From an uncultured Oscillospiraceae bacterium (lineage in GTDB: Bacteria > Bacillota > Clostridia > Oscillospirales > Acutalibacteraceae), in contig URJZ01000007.1 in NCBI GenBank assembly GCA_900548305.1, positions 1-64,000 on the forward strand: DNA of 64,000 nt. The letters are read 5' to 3'. The first letter of the stretch is position 1; each line of letters begins with the position of its first letter. Under the pieces are notes generated by a model. That model saw only the letters and a program-made list of their open reading frames with translations. It was not told the DNA's origin and ran no database searches. This document shows, one piece after another, positions 61,274 through 64,000 of the stretch. Made by a program: the position numbers and the translations under genes.

Positions 61274-62839
61274 TTAGGTGAGAGAAGGTAGAATAGAGAG
61301 TCCCTTTTTATCTGTCTTTGAAATAGTAATAATTGCCATACTTCGTAAATTATCAGAACTATAAATATAGTGTGTTTTCTGATCATTTAATTCTAAATAT
61401 GCAATTTTATCAGAATCATATATTAATTCAATAGGATTACAATTATAATCATAATAGTATTCTTGTCCATTTTGGGTTACTTGTATTATTTCATCATTAA
61501 AGTCGGCTGAATCAAAACCGGACGATAAAACTTTTTGATTGTTTAAATCTATAAAACAATATTCACTATTCTTTTCAGCCAAACAGCATGTATTTTTTAA
61601 AGGTAAAAGTTTTTGATAGTCAAAAGGAAGTAGCTGTTGTCCTGTATGATTGAATATACTCATATTATTTTTTTCGTTTTGTAGTAGATACAGACCAGAC
61701 TGACTTAAAAATTGATAGGGCTTTAAATTAGTACAAGTATTAATTGGAGAATAGTTATTATCATAGAAAGTGACTGTTTTAAAATTTGGATTGGACTTGT
61801 TAGGAACGCTAGAATTTGCATAGAATTTATGTTGATACTCAAATACATGGATATTTGAATCTGATTTTGTTTCTAATAGAATTTGGTTTTCTGGTGTCAC
61901 GACGCCGTACAGATTATTTTGTTCAACTTGAATATTTCCATCTGGCAAAAATTTTAGGTCGTTATATCCACAGCCTTCCAAGAGTTTTTCTCCATTTATA
62001 TTTAATAGAAAATATCCAGATTCGGAACTTTCCAGTTTTGCTTTCATCCATGTGTTTTTTGTATTACTGGAGTCAGATGTGTGTAAAAAAGAATATTCAA
62101 ATGGTATAACAATATTTCCGTCCCAGTCAATTACACCATATAGACCATCTAAAGATTGTGCTATAAAATAATCTCCGAATGGAACTAAATATTTATAATC
62201 TACAGGAAGAATTTTATGTCCATTTTTATCAAAAAGATTTGTTGTTATATTATTGTCATGTATGTTAGAGGAAAAATATGTAACAAATTGTTCGCCTTTT
62301 TGTGCTATAAAAGCATAGTTGTTATTTGTTGGATTTGGAAGTTTAGAAATACAGTTACCGTTATCATCATAGAAATAAGTAACTTTTTCCTCTCTATTAT
62401 TTTGCATATAAAATGTTGAATTGGTTAACTTTAAGGTTTGTAATGGGTCACATTTATCAATATTTTGAAAGGGCACCACTATGTTACCTTGTAAATCAAT
62501 AAGACCATTTTTTATTATCACATTTCCACTATTATCATATTCTTCTGTATAAACAGATAAGGTATTTCCTGTGGAACAGTTAGCAAAATTAGGTTCGGTA
62601 ACATAGGTACCTAAGGGAGCAATTAGTTGATAAGTTGTGCCATCAAAACCATAGATAGCACTTTTATCACCTTTTTCTGCAATGACAAAGTTACCAAGTA
62701 TTTGTATATTATCGTATTCGGGGTTAATAGCAGTATTTACTTGCAGTTGAATAGATTGAGATGTTTGCGTACTATTGCAACCCGCAAGAAACAGGAAGGA
62801 GAAACATAAGACAAATAAACTAAATATATATTTTTTCAT
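61274..62839 (-). CDS. WG-repeat lipoprotein
   Basis: 521 residues: lipoprotein signal with lipobox LAGC (Cys21), then a series of WG/KWG-type beta repeats such as YGVIDWDGNIVIPFEY (about 229-244), LIDLQGNIVVPFQN and FNHTGQQLLPFDYQKLLP, each beginning with a short hydrophobic strand followed by DxxG and a (V/L)PF-Y turn. The fold is expected to be a propeller- or solenoid-like surface; function unknown. Base composition is notably AT-rich. It faces the M23/C39 gene and shares a terminator with it. Confidence 0.82.
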   Translation of the reverse strand: MKKYIFSLFVLCFSFLFLAGCNSTQTSQSIQLQVNTAINPEYDNIQILGNFVIAEKGDKSAIYGFDGTTYQLIAPLGTYVTEPNFANCSTGNTLSVYTEEYDNSGNVIIKNGLIDLQGNIVVPFQNIDKCDPLQTLKLTNSTFYMQNNREEKVTYFYDDNGNCISKLPNPTNNNYAFIAQKGEQFVTYFSSNIHDNNITTNLFDKNGHKILPVDYKYLVPFGDYFIAQSLDGLYGVIDWDGNIVIPFEYSFLHTSDSSNTKNTWMKAKLESSESGYFLLNINGEKLLEGCGYNDLKFLPDGNIQVEQNNLYGVVTPENQILLETKSDSNIHVFEYQHKFYANSSVPNKSNPNFKTVTFYDNNYSPINTCTNLKPYQFLSQSGLYLLQNEKNNMSIFNHTGQQLLPFDYQKLLPLKNTCCLAEKNSEYCFIDLNNQKVLSSGFDSADFNDEIIQVTQNGQEYYYDYNCNPIELIYDSDKIAYLELNDQKTHYIYSSDNLRSMAIITISKTDKKGLSILPSLT

Positions 62840-63207
62840 ATGAAAGTCTACTCCTCAAAGAAATTTTGAATAAATGCATAAATTTATTATAATACCAAAT
62901 ATTAGAAAAATAAGTAATGATTTCATATAAATAGTATAACAAAAATATTTAACTGTTTTAAAGTGTCCCAAAATAGTTATTAAAACATTTTGTGAAAAAT
63001 AGTGGAATCCATGATGAATGTAATTTGTTAATTAGAGAATGCAGCTCAATACATTATTATGCTCAAAATAGTACTTTAGTTGAAAGGGTGAACTATTTCT
63101 TACTCATAAATCAAACCTAGTGAAGCGATTAAAAGTTTTATAGCCAAAAGAAAAAACTAAGTGGGCTATTACACGACTCACCTAGGTTTTTCTTGATTGA
63201 GGGGGAT
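62840..63207. other. Intergenic region with possible degraded transposase fragment
   Basis: Between 62980 and 63120 a plus frame reads ...NSTLVERVNYFLLINQT and then stops; the next frame continues with SEAIKSFIAKRKN up to 63163. TLVER followed by a hydrophobic strand resembles the catalytic-core start of IS30-type transposases, but the match is short and interrupted. A 16-bp imperfect stem (63150-63165 with 63180-63195) follows. Confidence 0.3.
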
Positions 63208-63299
63208 ACTCTATATAAAACATACTTAAAAGTGATAATTATATATGTCAGATTTGAGATAAACATTTATATTTTGCTTTATAATATCTTATATAGAGT
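63208..63299. repeat. Inverted repeat pair next to the tetR stop
   Basis: ACTCTATATAA (63208-63218) and TTATATAGAGT (63289-63299) are perfect 11-bp inverted copies 70 bases apart, the right one touching the regulator's stop codon. Could be ends of a small non-autonomous element or recombination scar. Confidence 0.5.
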
Positions 63300-63826
63300 T
63301 ACATAAATAAATGGATAAATAGATCACAATATTCTTGAGCGATTTCTTTTGTTGTTTTGTCAGTATCTAAAAAATCAATTACAGACATAAAACCAGTAGC
63401 AGCAAAAGTTAATTGAACTTCATTATATTTAATTTGCAAATAGTTTAATTTTTTTACCAGTAATAGTTTAAACGTATTTACCAATTTCATAATAAAACTA
63501 TTGCTACCTTGAGAACCACATAGTATTAGAAAAGTAGAATAGTTTTCTTTAAAAAAAGAGATAATACATTTCATTGCTTCAAAATGTTCTGATGAAGAAA
63601 AAGAGCAACGGATATGTTGTTTATATAACTTTTCAAATTGATATAGAAATTCATTTTCAATATCAATGACCAATTGTTCAATATTATCAAAATAGATATA
63701 AAATGTGCTTCGCGCAATACCAGCTGCTTCTGCTAATTTACGAACATTTATGGTAGTAGCATCCTGAGCAGCAACCAAAGAAAGATAAGTAAGATGAATT
63801 TTGTCTCGAATATCTTGCTGTTTCAA
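63299..63826 (-). CDS. TetR/AcrR-family transcriptional regulator
   Basis: About 175 residues: N-terminal HTH (TTINVRKLAEAAGIARSTFYIYFDNIEQL, about 22-50) and an all-helical ligand domain ending GFMSVIDFLDTDKTTKEIAQEY, close to the C-terminal type of DhaS/YcbI-like regulators. I start at TTG 63826, eight bases from GAGAGGT; a GTG at 63844 lies upstream of that site and has none itself. Presumably regulates a divergent gene to the right, where an extended -10 is seen. Confidence 0.88.
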   Translation of the reverse strand: MKQQDIRDKIHLTYLSLVAAQDATTINVRKLAEAAGIARSTFYIYFDNIEQLVIDIENEFLYQFEKLYKQHIRCSFSSSEHFEAMKCIISFFKENYSTFLILCGSQGSNSFIMKLVNTFKLLLVKKLNYLQIKYNEVQLTFAATGFMSVIDFLDTDKTTKEIAQEYCDLFIHLFM

Positions 63827-63977
63827 CTTTTCATACCTCTCCACTCTATAATTGTTATTTGTTCATTTTACATAAAAACAATCTGTATTATTTTCTTTTA
63901 AAGAAAAATAAGGTTATTTGAAAATTTTTAACCAATAATCCGTGAAAAGATAAAACAATAATATCTATATTTTATGC

Positions 63978-63983
63978 TATAAT
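63978..63983 (+). promoter_or_regulatory. Extended -10 promoter element pointing out of the window
   Basis: TATGC followed by TATAAT; -35 not evident. Likely serves a gene beyond the right edge, divergent from the TetR gene. Confidence 0.5.
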
Positions 63984-64000
63984 ATTAAAAATAAATATTT

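Noticed and set aside
1..64000. tRNA, rRNA genes and CRISPR arrays
   Set aside because: I looked for cloverleaf ends, rRNA-like segments and regularly spaced short repeats and saw none; a covariance-model scan would be decisive.

Overview
The window reads as a chromosomal segment of a low-GC, anaerobic, endospore-forming member of the Clostridia. The evidence is an adjacent spoIVB-spo0A pair, an alpha/beta-type SASP, PdaB-like and DUF1540 genes, a MurE with a DNxR motif (meso-diaminopimelate type), an hcp locus, a trp T-box, a Bce-type transporter with its two-component system, and AT-rich intergenic DNA. A gut Oscillospirales-like organism is my inference from gene content; no 16S or other rRNA gene is present. 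No tRNA, CRISPR array, intact insertion sequence or prophage was recognised.

Layout. 0.5-5.5 kb: metal and small-molecule genes (CorA, CAT-family acetyltransferase, lone fumarase beta subunit, CDF exporter) and a convergent GT4 glycosyltransferase. 5.9-14.2 kb: housekeeping run hprK-murB-rapZ-whiA-dnaE-pfkA, all forward. 14.4-17.2 kb: cation exchanger, a degenerate PdaB-like protein, an unknown protein and a SASP. 17.6-22.6 kb: htpG under a perfect CIRCE operator, a sirtuin, two lipoproteins and a double-DUF1540 protein. 22.7-24.2 kb (minus): coaX with an ECF S component, probably pantothenate kinase and uptake. 24.5-29.2 kb (minus): bceR-bceS-bceA-bceB. 29.3-32.2 kb: murE-murF. 32.9-37.5 kb: urea transporter, small membrane protein, spoIVB, spo0A. 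37.6-41.7 kb: P-type ATPase (minus) and O-antigen-ligase-like protein. 41.9-45.9 kb: OmpR-type two-component pair, membrane protein, C39-like peptidase. 45.9-52.8 kb (minus): trpE-trpGD-trpC-trpF-trpB-trpA behind a T-box. 53-54.1 kb: GNAT and NTF2-like proteins. 54.2-57.2 kb: nitrosative-stress locus with hcp and a 4Fe-4S protein divergent from a Crp/Fnr regulator. 57.5-62.8 kb: a 1246-residue M23/repeat/C39 surface protein and a WG-repeat lipoprotein. 63.3-63.8 kb: TetR regulator.

Most notable signals: (i) an 89-nt three-way-junction RNA candidate in the leader of the P-type ATPase, whose last hairpin can alternatively pair with the Shine-Dalgarno sequence; (ii) a Spo0A with a degenerate receiver domain (conserved Lys replaced by Glu, acidic pair altered); (iii) a recurring promoter repeat whose -35 lies in a palindrome, in five copies; (iv) a NodB/PdaB-like protein that has lost its metal ligands; (v) a 14-bp palindrome centred exactly at -41.5 of the predicted hcp promoter; (vi) mutually exclusive hairpins between coaX and the ECF gene; (vii) two C39-like proteins sharing a distinctive GDPR...YGCY motif, one fused to M23 and four repeats without a signal peptide.

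Where the longest open frame lacks a ribosome binding site, I moved the start to the codon with the best Shine-Dalgarno spacing and say so in the entry.
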